Origin: Persicaria tinctoria
Lineage: Eukaryota; Streptophyta; Magnoliopsida; Caryophyllales; Polygonaceae
NCBI GenBank assembly: GCA_037127255.1
Contig: JBANSL010000004.1
Span: 51,843,702 to 51,907,701, forward strand
Direction: 5' to 3'
Length of the DNA: 64,000 nt
In this document: positions 12,466 through 21,900 of the stretch, piece after piece
Numbering within the stretch: the stretch's first letter is position 1
Layout of the letters: each line of letters begins with the position of its first letter
Notes under the pieces: generated by a model
Told to the model about the DNA's origin: nothing
Databases searched by the model: none
The model's input: the letters and a program-made list of their open reading frames with translations, nothing else
Made by a program: the position numbers and the translations under genes

Positions 12466-12591
12466 CTTTATTTACTAATTCAAGGAGTGGTGTGTGGCCG
12501 AGTGGGCCTAAACCGGATTAGTGCCGCCTACACAGTTCATTTGAGCTTTTTTTAGGGCTTGTTAGATACACCGCAAATGATATTTACGGAT

Positions 12592-12752
12592 TTGCACGTC
12601 GTTATTAACGTGTAAATGTGCTGGGTGGGAAAAAAATGCACGTCGGCCTGCACGTCAATAACAACGTGCAATTATGCACGTCCGAACAGACGTGCAAAAC
12701 TGCATGTCATTATCAACGTGCAAATGTGCACGTCTTCAGTGACGTGCAAACC
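12592..12752. repeat. 26-bp tandem array of ACGT-core hairpins, copy 1
   Basis: Units start at 12649, 12675, 12701 and 12727 with an exact 26-bp period, and degenerate units lie at 12592 and 12636. Each unit is TGCACGT, eight variable bases, ACGTGCA, then four spacer bases. It is therefore a 7-bp-stem inverted repeat whose stem is kept while the loop varies. ACGT is the core recognised by plant bZIP factors. Confidence 0.85.
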
Positions 12753-13138
12753 CTACTTAGGGTTGAAGGTTTAGGGTTTACCGAGGGTTTTTTTAGGGTT
12801 AATGGAAAAAAAATTGAAGGGTTTAGGTAGGGGAGGTTTAGGATTTAGGGTTTAAGTCATTCCGAGCATTGGTGAGTTTAATTGGCAACTGAAAATTAAA
12901 TGGTAAGAAATAAATGTTAAGATTTTCATTCGGATAATATGCGAATAATGTTACAAGGCACGGAAAAAAAAAGGTTTATATCCATAATTGTAATAGACTG
13001 GTGGAATAAAATCTAGACAAAGTGTAAAGGGAGACCGGACTCAACATGTAAGGCTCGAAATCTGTCAAACTGAGCTTGAAAAGGAGCATCCCATCCTTCG
13101 ACGCTCGGTTGATGATGTGCAACCCATTCTGGCTTCCG

Positions 13139-13208
13139 GAATGGCTCACCGGAAAAGACTTGTAGATAATAGTCACATGTCCCCGGTTCGAACTCCGGAA
13201 TTGCCGCT
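13139..13208 (+). other. tRNA-like pol III A/B-box segment, copy 2
   Basis: Second copy, exactly 743 bp after the first, again with a perfect GGTTCGAACTCC B-box. It differs by a single visible base (TTGTAG for TTGTGG). Confidence 0.35.
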
Positions 13209-13334
13209 CTTTATTTACTAATTCAAGGAGTGGTGTGTGGCCGAGTGGGCCTAAACCGGATTAGTGCCGCCTACACAGTTCATTTGAGCTTTTTTTAGGG
13301 CTTGTTAGATACACCGCAAATGATATTTACGGAT

Positions 13335-13495
13335 TTGCACGTCGTTATTAACGTGTAAATGTGCTGGGTGGGAAAAAAATGCACGTCGGCCTGCACGTCA
13401 ATAACAACGTGCAATTATGCACGTCCGAACAGACGTGCAAAACTGCATGTCATTATCAACGTGCAAATGTGCACGTCTTCAGTGACGTGCAAACC
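13335..13495. repeat. 26-bp tandem array of ACGT-core hairpins, copy 2
   Basis: Duplicate of the first array, shifted by 743 bp (units at 13392, 13418, 13444, 13470, plus degenerate ones at 13335 and 13379). Loop sequences are identical to copy 1. Confidence 0.85.
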
Positions 13496-13755
13496 CTACT
13501 TAAAGTTGAAGGTTTAGGGTTTACCGAGGGTTTTTTTAGGGTTAATGGAAAAAAAATTGAAGGGTTTAGGTAGGGGAGGTTTAGGATTTAGGGTTTAAGT
13601 CATTCCGAGCATTGGTGAGTTTAATTGGCAACTGAAAATTAAATGGTAAGAAATAAATGTTAAGATTTTCATTCGGATAATATGCGAATAATGTTACAAG
13701 GCACGGAAAAAAAAAGGTTTATATCCATAATTGTAATAGACTGGTGGAATAAAAT

Positions 13756-13914
13756 CTAGACAAAGTGTAAAGGGAGACCGGACTCAACATGTAAGGCTCG
13801 AAATCTGTCAAACTGAGCTTGGAAAGGAGCATCCCATCCTTCGACGCTCGGTTGATGATGTGCAACCCATTCTGGCGCATACGGCGGAATAGGAGCGTTA
13901 GGACGCAACCAGAC
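13756..13914 (-). pseudogene. Terminal-exon-like coding fragment, unknown family
   Basis: On the minus strand a TCACAG acceptor is followed by 52 codons and a TAG stop. The peptide is rich in conserved-looking residues (VWLRPNAPIPPYAPEWVAHH, then a stretch with EGWDAPFQAQFDRF). A second copy, cut at the duplication junction, lies at about 13133-13013. Style and repeat context suggest a transposon-derived gene, but I do not recognise the family. Confidence 0.4.
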
Positions 13915-14095
13915 CTGTGAGAACGGAAAATTAGAGTTAGAGCATTGACATATAGATGAAAAGTAAGAATAGGTAATATAAGACGTTTGAAGTTGTACCT
14001 GAAGCGTTCGTGGAATTTCGTCTGTACTTATTACCTCATTATGAAGACAAAATGACTAGAAATACCTGCAAGCCTTTAACCAAGAGGGGTTACGA

Positions 14096-14350
14096 TTGAG
14101 TTATATGTTTATTGGTCCAAGCGATGGGGGGCATTTATGTTCGGCTCGCGAGGATTTGAGTCGTTCAGTCGTGGATTTGAGAGGGAGTAAGGTGATGTTC
14201 TTATTCCCAAAACGTTCTTTTCTGATCACAGGTCTTGAGAACTCGACTCCGGGGGCTTTAGGTCCGGGAGACAATCAGAGCTCTTCTGCTTTTCTTCTCT
14301 TGAAATCGGATCCCCTTCTTTGGGGTCGGAGAGGGGTATGTATAGGGAAA
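14096..14350 (+). other. Repetitive flank with an unassigned open frame
   Basis: An open frame without recognisable domain (14096-14362) leads into sequence (TATAGGGAAACTAAGCG at about 14341) that recurs in inverted orientation at about 49410-49390. It is probably part of a degraded transposable element. Confidence 0.3.
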
Positions 14351-14487
14351 CTAAGCGAGTAGCTGGCTGGCGACCTCATGGTTCTACACATGACACGTGT
14401 AACGCATGCCCACACGCTTAGAGGTATAGGTAATACACGTGGCTCTATTTAGAGGTGAGGTGTTCGAGCCAGCGAGCTACTCACTAG
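14351..14487. mobile_element. 137-bp foldback (MITE-like) repeat, copy A
   Basis: The left end CTAAGCGAGTAGCTGGCTGG and the right end CCAGCGAGCTACTCACTAG are imperfect inverted repeats about 20 bp long. The same 137-bp unit is at 49261-49397 in opposite orientation, flanked by the same sequences, so the two copies could belong to a larger repeated unit rather than be independent insertions. Confidence 0.5.
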
Positions 14488-14722
14488 GATCCCATAGAGT
14501 TACAAGACATTTGGAGGGCCTGCTTTGATTCTTTTTGCTCGTTTATATTGATATTCAGGTCGCGGGGAAATGTGGGTCAAGGTTTTTGAGGGTATTGGGT
14601 CTAGTCATGACTTGATCAAGTACCTTACTCGCGATGAATCTAGTGGTGGGGCTAGATATCTTTTTGTGTCGGGTGGCTCATTAATGATGTCATACTCGTG
14701 TTATTTAATAGGCATATTTTCC
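14488..14722 (+). mobile_element. Gypsy (Tat-like) fragment, pre-RNase H piece
   Basis: Encodes LIKYLTRDESSGGARYLF and MSYSCYLIG, clearly homologous to the minus-strand segment at 49163-49020. The homology stops at about 14715, just before the RNase H motif FEATNNEAEYEAL seen in the other copies. This is a truncated pol fragment. Confidence 0.6.
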
Positions 14723-14925
14723 ATGGCATCGTCATATCTCCTCGTAACCGAATTGCGAGTGATACGTCGTTTTCGATTGGGTTTCAACAAACACGATGCT
14801 TCCTGCATGATGAAACCACATTTGAAAAGTGAACCTCCTTCCACGTCCCCATGAGGGAGGTGAGCCATGTGTCGATTCAGCTGGTCGGCGGTCTTACCTG
14901 GAGCCCCCACCCTCCTGTCGTCTAT

Positions 14926-15421
14926 CCTAAGTGGGGGCCTCGACCTGTGCCGCAGAGACCAGAGTCGTTCGGACGGTCTTACCTAGACTCGACCACCACG
15001 ACTAGCGGGTGATCCTCTCTAGTGTCGTTGAGCCTATTGCTCAACTCGTTCCGCTTTCCGGGCGATAGTCTCACTAGGTGTCGGCTCGCTGTTGAGACGA
15101 ACCTGCTCAGGTAGGCTCATAAAAGCCCCACATTCCCGGCCTACACACCTAGGAATAAAATGGGAACCGACCTCCTAAGTGGGGGCCTTGACCTGTGCCG
15201 CAGAGACCAGAGTCGTTCGGACGGTCTTATCTGGACTCGACCACCACGACTGGCGGGTGATCCTCTTCAGTGTCGTTGAGCCTAGTGCTCAACTCGTTCC
15301 GCTTTCCGGGCGATAGTCTCACCAGGTGTCGGCTCACTGCTGAGACGAACCTGCTCAGGCAGGCTCGTAAAAGCCCCACATTCCCAGCCTACACTCCTAG
15401 GAATAAAATGGGAACCGACCC
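14926..15421. repeat. 248-bp direct tandem duplication (two copies)
   Basis: The unit beginning CCTAAGTGGGGGCCT is repeated with a 248-bp period (14926-15173 and 15174-15421) and a few per cent divergence. It is GC-rich and non-coding. It probably comes from LTR or untranslated DNA of the adjoining gypsy fragment. Confidence 0.9.
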
Positions 15422-15761
15422 TTGATAATGAGGCTTCGACCTCCTTTTATAGTGCAAGTACTTCTACATGCATGCCACTCGTTGCCACATGTCAAGTGTC
15501 TCACACCATGTGTGATGGGGGCATGGATGCCATGTGTCCTAGCATGCATGTGGGAGTCGTGGATGGTTTATTGTCTATGGACGTCTTGAGTCCTTATCCT
15601 GACTCGTACTCGCCCATTTTTCATGTTTATAAGGTTCTATTTATATAGCGGGGAACCTTTATTTATTTATGATATTTGAGAATATCATTAATTAAATTTC
15701 GGGCATCATCACTGCCAAAAAAACCAGTTTATTGGATGGGCCTTGATTGGGCCTATCGTGT
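15422..15761. other. No gene seen; repeat-flanking DNA
   Basis: Moderately GC-balanced sequence with several CATG-rich short motifs and no coding potential. It ends with the left target duplication ATTACGGC (15762-15769) of the hAT element. Confidence 0.4.
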
Positions 15762-16088
15762 ATTACGGCTAGGGGTGGGTGCGGGATGGGACGGAGGTCG
15801 TCCCGCGCCCCATCTCGCGTAATTTTTGCGGGACAGGATCGGGACGGGATTTACTCTTTTTTTCTTCGTCCCGCACGGGCCTTGTCCCTCACGGGACGGG
15901 ACGGGCCTTGTCCCTCAAATAATAAAGATTATAAAAAGTGAACAATATTTCGGTATATTTTGCGATTTTCAAAGACGTAACACATATTAATCTATAAAAA
16001 ATTATATTTTATAGGTTTTCCTATATATGCATACACATATTATTATACGTTATATGTGTGTATATATATATATATACACTGATGCAGT

Positions 16089-16847
16089 CAGTGGTGGCCG
16101 CATAACTCACTGAAAGGTGGGGCGAAAATTCTAGTGTATATTGATATATTCATTGAAAATTCAGGATTTTTGCATATCTAGGACTGTAAACTTATCAAAA
16201 TCCAATCATGTTAAATTCAAGACTTTTGCATATTAGGATGTAAACTCATCAAGCCTTACAAATTCAATTCACAAACCCCAAATTCAATTCACAAATTCAA
16301 TTTATAAATTCATAAATTTCATTATCAAAGATTCAAAATCATATATACACAATAATTAATTAAAACACAAAATTGATTCCTCACATCACCAGCCCTAATC
16401 AAAATTTCACAAAATTGATTATCATAATCAAACCCTAATTTCACTAATTTTCATCGCTGCTTATGTGGGAGAAAAAAAGGAGGTGAAAAATTTGCTCGAC
16501 CTTGGCATTGATAAAATATAAGGATTCAACTTTGGCGAAATTATAAAGGAGCTAACCAAATTTGCTGGACTCAACCTTGGCAAAATTATAAAAGAGCTAA
16601 CCATTGCACAAAAAAGGAAAAATAGAATTCGAACCCCACACCCCTTTGCTCTCATTTAATTTTCCCCTATCCCATTTACCAACTGAGCTAAAGAGAAGAC
16701 TTGATTTCACATCCATCCTAATTTTACTTATTATCAAAATACATGTATATAAATAAAAATAAATTAATTTTTTCTCCAAACTCCGGGTCGCGTGGGTCGA
16801 AGGGTGGGGCGGCCGCGTACGCGTGCCCCACCCTGGGGCCGACCCTA
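16089..16847. mobile_element. hAT-like MITE, 759 bp
   Basis: Flanked by a perfect 8-bp duplication GATGCAGT (16081-16088 and 16848-16855). The ends CAGTGGTGGCCGC and, reversed, TAGGGTCGGCCCC form a degenerate terminal inverted repeat of the CAG-GG-GGCC style. No transposase; small open frames inside are not convincing. Confidence 0.65.
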
Positions 16848-16988
16848 GATGCAGTGCCATTAGTTTTTTTATTGGGTGAAATGCAGTAGCATTAGTTTTT
16901 TTTTGGTGGAATGCAGTAGCATATTAGTGTGTATATAATATAAGTATGCATATACACACCGTATAAGTGTATTAATCTATATAAATTA

Positions 16989-17957
16989 TGATACGTTGCT
17001 AATCCCGATCCTTCGCATGTGGGTTCGGATCAAGATTACGACGTCGAGTTTGTGTCCCAATCTTGCAATAGCTCTTACGTTTCTTCAAAGTTGAACTCGT
17101 AATCGGCCAATTCGATCCTGTATTAATTCCACCAAAAAAATACGCACACGTTGAAAGGCATGGGCTTGCACTTGAATTAACTGATTAGCCTTGCTAATGA
17201 ATTAATTCTTTGGTACGAGTCGATCAATAGCTTGTTGAATGAACCAACTCCAATTGACGATGACGTGGATAATGCAAGCTACCGGGTGACAGCAATTAGT
17301 GGCTCCCCCACTTAAAGATGTCAATGGAGACATCACGTAACAAATTGCAAGGTAATTTGATTCTATTTATTGAACGACCGAATCGAAAGCATACGAACGG
17401 AACGCGGGTGGATTGATTAATCGAAGAACCCTTTAATCCATAAATGGGTTCTTCAATTCTATATTCAATCTGATTTAATTCAATAGAACTACAACGTTTA
17501 AATAGAGAACCTAAAAACCAATTCTACCATGCAAGATAGAGTTTTGGTTTCTTAAAGATAGAATTTTAATCCTAAAGATAAAGTAAACCTAGAAGATAAA
17601 ACTTAATCTAAAATCCTAATATAGAAAATAATAAAATATGATAATTAAGAAAGCCTAAAGGATAAACTCTCTCAACCATCTTATTTGACCTAACTAAGAA
17701 ATACTAAAAATAAGCAATTCTATAATTAGACTCCAACTAACATAGGAGTTACTAAAAATAGAATATATATATAAAAAATAAGAAATATAAATAATAAAAT
17801 AATTAACGCCGTTTCTTCAACGACTCCCAAGGTGGAGCCTTCTTCTTTTGCTTGAGGATGACATCATTCTCCTCCATTTGAAATCGACTCGTCCTCAGGT
17901 CGTCGCCTGGATCAAGATCATTGTTTGACCCATAGAAGGCCATCTTGACCTGCATCA
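16989..17957 (-). repeat. 3' LTR of the reverse non-autonomous element
   Basis: 969 bp, TGATACG...GCATCA. Paired with 19035-20001; differences between the two are scattered single bases and small indels. Confidence 0.85.
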
Positions 17958-17979
17958 TTCTCCCCCTCTTATCTTTGAT

Positions 17980-18966
17980 TCATCCCCGAATCGAGTCGAC
18001 GATGATCAGCGTGGAAGGAGCAGCAACCTTCAAAGAAGATGATGGAGAAATGGGTGGAATAGGTGCCAGGAGAATTTGAGGTATAGGAACCCCAAAAACA
18101 ACACCTTCATGTGCGATCGTTGAACGGACTTTATCTCCAATAAGAATAGGATCAATGAACACACAAATCTCAGCAACTGGAACTTCATGAACATGCCCAA
18201 GAGGTACAATCGCTAACTCTTGAGACACGTCATCAAGTACCTCATCCTCGCAAACGGAATCAACATGCTCCACCTCCTGCACAACATTGCAGTAGACTGT
18301 AAGTACAGATTCGGAGGTCTTCCCGGAGTATTCTGACAGCGCGTGACCCACCGTTGGAAAGCTTGTTGAGTCAGCTTCGCAACAAGACTGAGTTGACTCA
18401 ATTCCGAGTTCGGAGTCAACGGTAATCTGCGAAACAAAATCATCGCGCAGTGCTGGCTCTTGGCCAACGAAAGTATCCGAAACAACCTCCTTTACCTTCC
18501 CGTCGGTTGTACAGTCAAGAAAAATCACGTCCACATCGGGGGCGGATATCTCCAAGATCTCAGAGGTAGGTGACGCGTGAGGCTGACTATTAAGAAGTTT
18601 CTGAATATAAGCCTTCCTCCAAGCGTCATCAAGCCAATTAGCTTGCCGTTAGGCCGCTTCCTCCAACTTTCGTTTTCGTTCATCCTCAACTTCTCGTTGT
18701 TGGAGAAGCCAAATCTGACGGAGGCGATGTTGTTGTTGTCGTTTCTCCTTCTCAATTGTGGCTTGACGTTGACGCTCAAGTAGTTGTTGTTGTTGTCGAT
18801 GAGTCTCTTCTTGCCTTTGAAGCCAAAGGTGACGCCTTTGAGCCTCTTGTTGTCGCTCTAAAGCTTGTTGTTGCAAAGCTCGTCTCTGCAACTCTCGTCG
18901 GCGTCGTTGTTGTGCAGCCCATGGATCGGGATCATCATCCCAGTCACCCCAAATTTCCCAAGCCAT
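17980..18966 (-). pseudogene. Gln/Arg-rich ORF of the reverse LTR element, split by one TAA
   Basis: A single frame of 329 codons from ATG (18966) to stop (17980). It is interrupted once by an in-frame TAA at 18651-18649 after residue 105. The first part starts MAWEIWGDWDDDPDPW and continues as a highly charged Gln/Arg/Glu-rich region predicted to be coiled coil. The second part is acidic and Val/Ser-rich (for example PIPQILLAPIPPISPSSS near the end) without Cys knuckles. It is the only ORF in the element, and similar Gln/Arg-rich ORFs occur in non-autonomous plant LTR elements. No enzymatic motif is present. A structural or gag-substitute role is inference. The stop may be decay or could be read through. 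Confidence 0.6.
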
Positions 18967-19034
18967 ATCAAATCAAAACATCAGTAACATCAACGAAACA
19001 AAGAGCGTAGCATAACCTGTCTCTGAATACCAAT

Positions 19035-20001
19035 TGATACGTTGCTAATCCCGATCCTTCGCATGTGGGTTCGGATCAAGATTACGACGTCGAGTTTGTG
19101 TCCCAATCTTGCAATAGCTCTTACGTTTCTTCAAAGTTGAACTCGTAACCGGCCAATTCGATCCCGTATTAATTCCACCAAAAAAATACGCACACGTTGA
19201 AAGGCCCGGGCTTGCACTTGGATTAACTGATTACCCTTGCTAATGAATTAATTCTTTGGTACGAGTCGATCAATAGCTTGTTGAATGAACCAACTCCAAT
19301 TGACGATGACGTGGATGATGCAAGCTACCGGGTGACGACAATTAGTGGCTCCCCCACTTAAAGATGTCAATGGAGAGATCACGTAACAAATTGCAAGGTA
19401 ATTTGATTCTATTTATTGAACGACCGAATCGAAAGCATACGAACGAAACGCGGGTGGATTGATTAATCGAAGAACCCTTTAATTCATAAAGGGGTTCTTT
19501 AATTCTATATTCAATCTGATTTAATTCAATAGAACTACAACGTTTAAATAGAGAACCTAAAAACCAATTCTACCATGCAAGATAGAGTTTTGGTTTCTTA
19601 AAGATAGAATTTTAATCCTAAAGATAAAGTAAACCTTGAAGATAAAACTTAATCTAAAATCCTAATATAGAAAATAATAAAATATGATAATTAAGAAAGC
19701 CTAAATGATAGACTCTCCTAACCATCTTATTTGACCCAACTAAGAAATACTAAAAATAAGCAATTCTATAAATAGACTCCAACTAACATAGGAGTTACTA
19801 AAAATAGAATATATATAAAAAATAAGAAATATAAATAATAAAATAATTAACGCTGTTTCTTCCACGACTCCCAAGGTGGAGCCTTCTTCTTTCGCTTGAG
19901 GATGACATCATTCTCCTCCATTTGAAATCGACTCGTCCTCGAGTCGTCGCCTGGATCAAGATCATTGTTTGACCCACAGAAGGCCATCTTGACCTGCATC
20001 A
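19035..20001 (-). repeat. 5' LTR of the reverse non-autonomous element
   Basis: 967 bp, near-identical to 16989-17957. It abuts the primer-binding-like site on its left (19034 downward), confirming that it is the 5' LTR on the minus strand. Confidence 0.85.
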
Positions 20002-20002
20002 G

Positions 20003-20069
<67 letters not shown>

Positions 20070-20092
20070 CAGTATGTATAATATAATATAAT

Positions 20093-20160
<68 letters not shown>
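20003..20160. repeat. Compound microsatellite: (TA)n followed by (TTA)n
   Basis: About 30 TA dinucleotides (to about 20067), a short spacer, then about 20 TTA/ATT trinucleotides (20097-20159). It directly adjoins the LTR element and lies inside the hAT near its right end. Confidence 0.95.
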
Positions 20161-20163
<3 letters not shown>

Positions 20164-20321
20164 GCGGGACGAGAGGGGATTTGCGGGATTGAGACGGGTC
20201 ATCCCGCGTCCCGTCCCGCATAATTTTTGCGGGACGGGATTCACTATTTTTTTTTTGAAATCTCACCGGGACCGGGACGGGCCCGGGATTTGCGGGATTT
20301 GTGCCCACCCCTAATTATGGC

Positions 20322-20403
20322 CCACTTCAGGGAGTGACCCTACAGAGACCTATAAGTGGGGTTTTTTGCATTGTTCCTCCTCCTTCTGCGTTTCAGAACA
20401 CAC

Positions 20404-20476
<73 letters not shown>

Positions 20477-21209
20477 CAAGGGTTTTCTGTGCTTTCGGAG
20501 GAACGAAATCGGAGTTAGGTGGTGGTCTGCTTCTTGGCTTTTCAAGCTTATCGGCGTCTCTCTCCAGTACTTCTCAAGTAAGTTTTCTTCGATCCTTCTC
20601 TTACCCTTCTTAATTTCTAGGTTTGTGTTTGTTTTTTAAGTTTTTTAGGGTAAAGGGATACCAACCTCAGTGGTGGAAACCGCCTTCCTCCGATGAGGGG
20701 GAGGGTGGTTATGGGGCGAAGACTAGGGTACGCCCTAGTGTCCTATCTCCTTTTTCCTTCTTTGTTTCATTAATTATGGTCGATTTTTGTGGCGTGGCCG
20801 GAAACTATCTAGTGATAGTGGGGCGGCGTTGGGGTAGGGTAGTGTCGTTCTTGAGTTTTTTGGAAAACCTTAGATGGTGTTTTCGGGTTTTTCGGAAATT
20901 CTCCGACGGTAAAGGGCGGAAGAAACCTTTCGTCTCCCCTTTTTGCTTTCCCTAGAGGAGATTTCTCGATAATCGAGAAGTTTTTATGGAGGAGATAAAA
21001 AGTCGTGATTTTAACCTTAATCCGGTGGGGGGAAGATGTCTTTTCAACGTCCTTTCGGGGGGCATGTGAGGCGCCAACATGGGCCCCTAAAAGGGCTTTT
21101 TGGCGCCAAATTTGTTTACTCGCGATGTTGAAAAGGTAGTTTCCCCTTGTTGATTTTTCCTTTCATTGCGTCTTTTCCAGGGGGTTTTCTTCTTGTTTTT
21201 AGAATTAAG
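20322..21209 (+). promoter_or_regulatory. Leader region of the split transposon-type gene
   Basis: Includes a TATAAGT at about 20351, a long (GA)n tract at 20409-20473, and a donor-like CAAGTAAG near 20577. An intron-like stretch then leads to the ATG at 21210. This resembles a transcribed leader with an intron. The promoter assignment is inference. Confidence 0.35.
20409..20473. repeat. (GA)n microsatellite
   Basis: About 32 uninterrupted GA units. GA-rich tracts are common in plant 5' leaders, in keeping with the position before the coding start at 21210. Confidence 0.95.
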
Positions 21210-21696
21210 ATGTCGCAAGAGAGTGACAGCCAGAACCGTAGCGTGGGCTACGAACACGAGGAGGTTAGTTCTTCGTGAACCAGATCCATGACAAATGTCG
21301 ACTCGGATTTTACAGCGTGTCCCGCTCCTCCTCCACCAAGTAAAAAACCGCGTGAGGTAAAAAGAAAGAGAGCAAACCCTAGGGCTGGTCAGATCGCGAA
21401 GAAGCGGAAGATGGAAGGGACCATCAAATGTCCACTGAATAGGGACAATCCTGAATATTGTCATACTTCAGAGTCCATCAATGATTTGGGAAAGGGCGAG
21501 TCCTCTCGCGTACCCAAAGAGGCTAAAAAACCTATTCGAGTGGTTTCGGGTGACTTCGTCTTGTCTCCTTGCGATCAAATAGAGGCAGACAATTGCATTT
21601 TCTGCGAAGGTTCTGCTCCTACTGCGCCTCCTCCCCTTCCAACTATATTTATGGAACGCGTAGCTCCTACCGCAACCAAGACGCTGGGTGAGGAGT
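21210..21696 (+). pseudogene. Split transposon-type gene, part 1 of 3 (N-terminus)
   Basis: Begins MSQESDSQNRSVGYEHEE. An in-frame TGA stops it at 21276-21278, but the same frame continues with a basic, nuclear-localisation-like segment (KKPREVKRKRANPRAGQ) and a Pro-rich part. It is cut at codon level by element E1, whose target duplication GGAGT ends this part (21692-21696). The frame resumes after E1 at 32890. Confidence 0.6.
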
Positions 21697-21900
21697 TGTT
21701 GTGAGCCTAATTTGCCATATTTTACATTATCTTTTATATCGATTTCTGTATGTATTTCATGCATTTTGGGTTAGCATAATACAAAATATGTGTAGTTTAT
21801 GCTTAGTTGTTATATATGGAGGTCTACACAAGTTTTTGTCATATTTCGCAGAAATCGGACGCATTTTTGAGCTTAATGGAAAGTCATGGAGAAGCCAAGG
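21697..21900 (+). repeat. E1 truncated first LTR (first about 204 bp)
   Basis: Matches the first 204 bp of the full LTRs at 24180 and 30962, then jumps at about 21900 into internal sequence equivalent to position 28684. The junction GAGAAGCCAAG/GGAAGTCGTAG marks a deletion. Confidence 0.9.

Larger units (their letters stand above)
12391..13877. repeat. 743-bp direct tandem duplication (two copies)
   Basis: Copy 1 (12391-13133) and copy 2 (13134-13877) are nearly identical over their full length. I saw only a few substitutions, for example TTAGGG versus TTAAAG near 12762/13505. The period is 743 bp. Each copy holds a tRNA-like start, an ACGT hairpin array, telo-box-like TTTAGGG runs and the 5'-truncated or full copy of a minus-strand coding fragment. 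The high identity implies a recent local duplication. Confidence 0.95.
16989..20001 (-). mobile_element. Non-autonomous LTR retrotransposon, reverse orientation
   Basis: Two near-identical direct repeats, 16989-17957 (969 bp) and 19035-20001 (967 bp), begin TGATACG and end GCATCA. They enclose a 1.08-kb internal region. Read in reverse, the sequence just after the 5' LTR is TTGGTATTCAGAGAC, close to the usual initiator-Met tRNA primer site TGGTATCAGAGC with one inserted base. This sets the orientation as minus. Flanking AATTA/GATTA is an imperfect 5-bp duplication. The internal region encodes only one ORF and no pol, so the element must borrow its enzymes. Confidence 0.85.
15770..20313. mobile_element. 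hAT-like DNA transposon, non-autonomous, with nested insertions (4.5 kb)
   Basis: The left end TAGGGGTGGG and right end CCCACCCCTA are 10-bp terminal inverted repeats, followed inward by clusters of GCGGGAC/GTCCCGC subterminal repeats. Flanking 8-bp sequences ATTACGGC (15762-15769) and ATTATGGC (20314-20321) are a target duplication with one mismatch; 8 bp is the hAT signature. No transposase is visible. Most of its length is later insertion: a 759-bp MITE, a 3.0-kb LTR element and microsatellites. Confidence 0.8.

Noticed and set aside
12760..12860. Interstitial telomere (TTTAGGG runs)
   Set aside because: The TTTAGGG-like words are irregular and interrupted, a few copies only, and duplicated with the 743-bp unit. 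Telo-box-like, not a telomere tract.
20006..20067. AT-rich origin or matrix attachment site
   Set aside because: It is a plain TA microsatellite inside a transposon nest, with nothing beyond base composition to support such a role.
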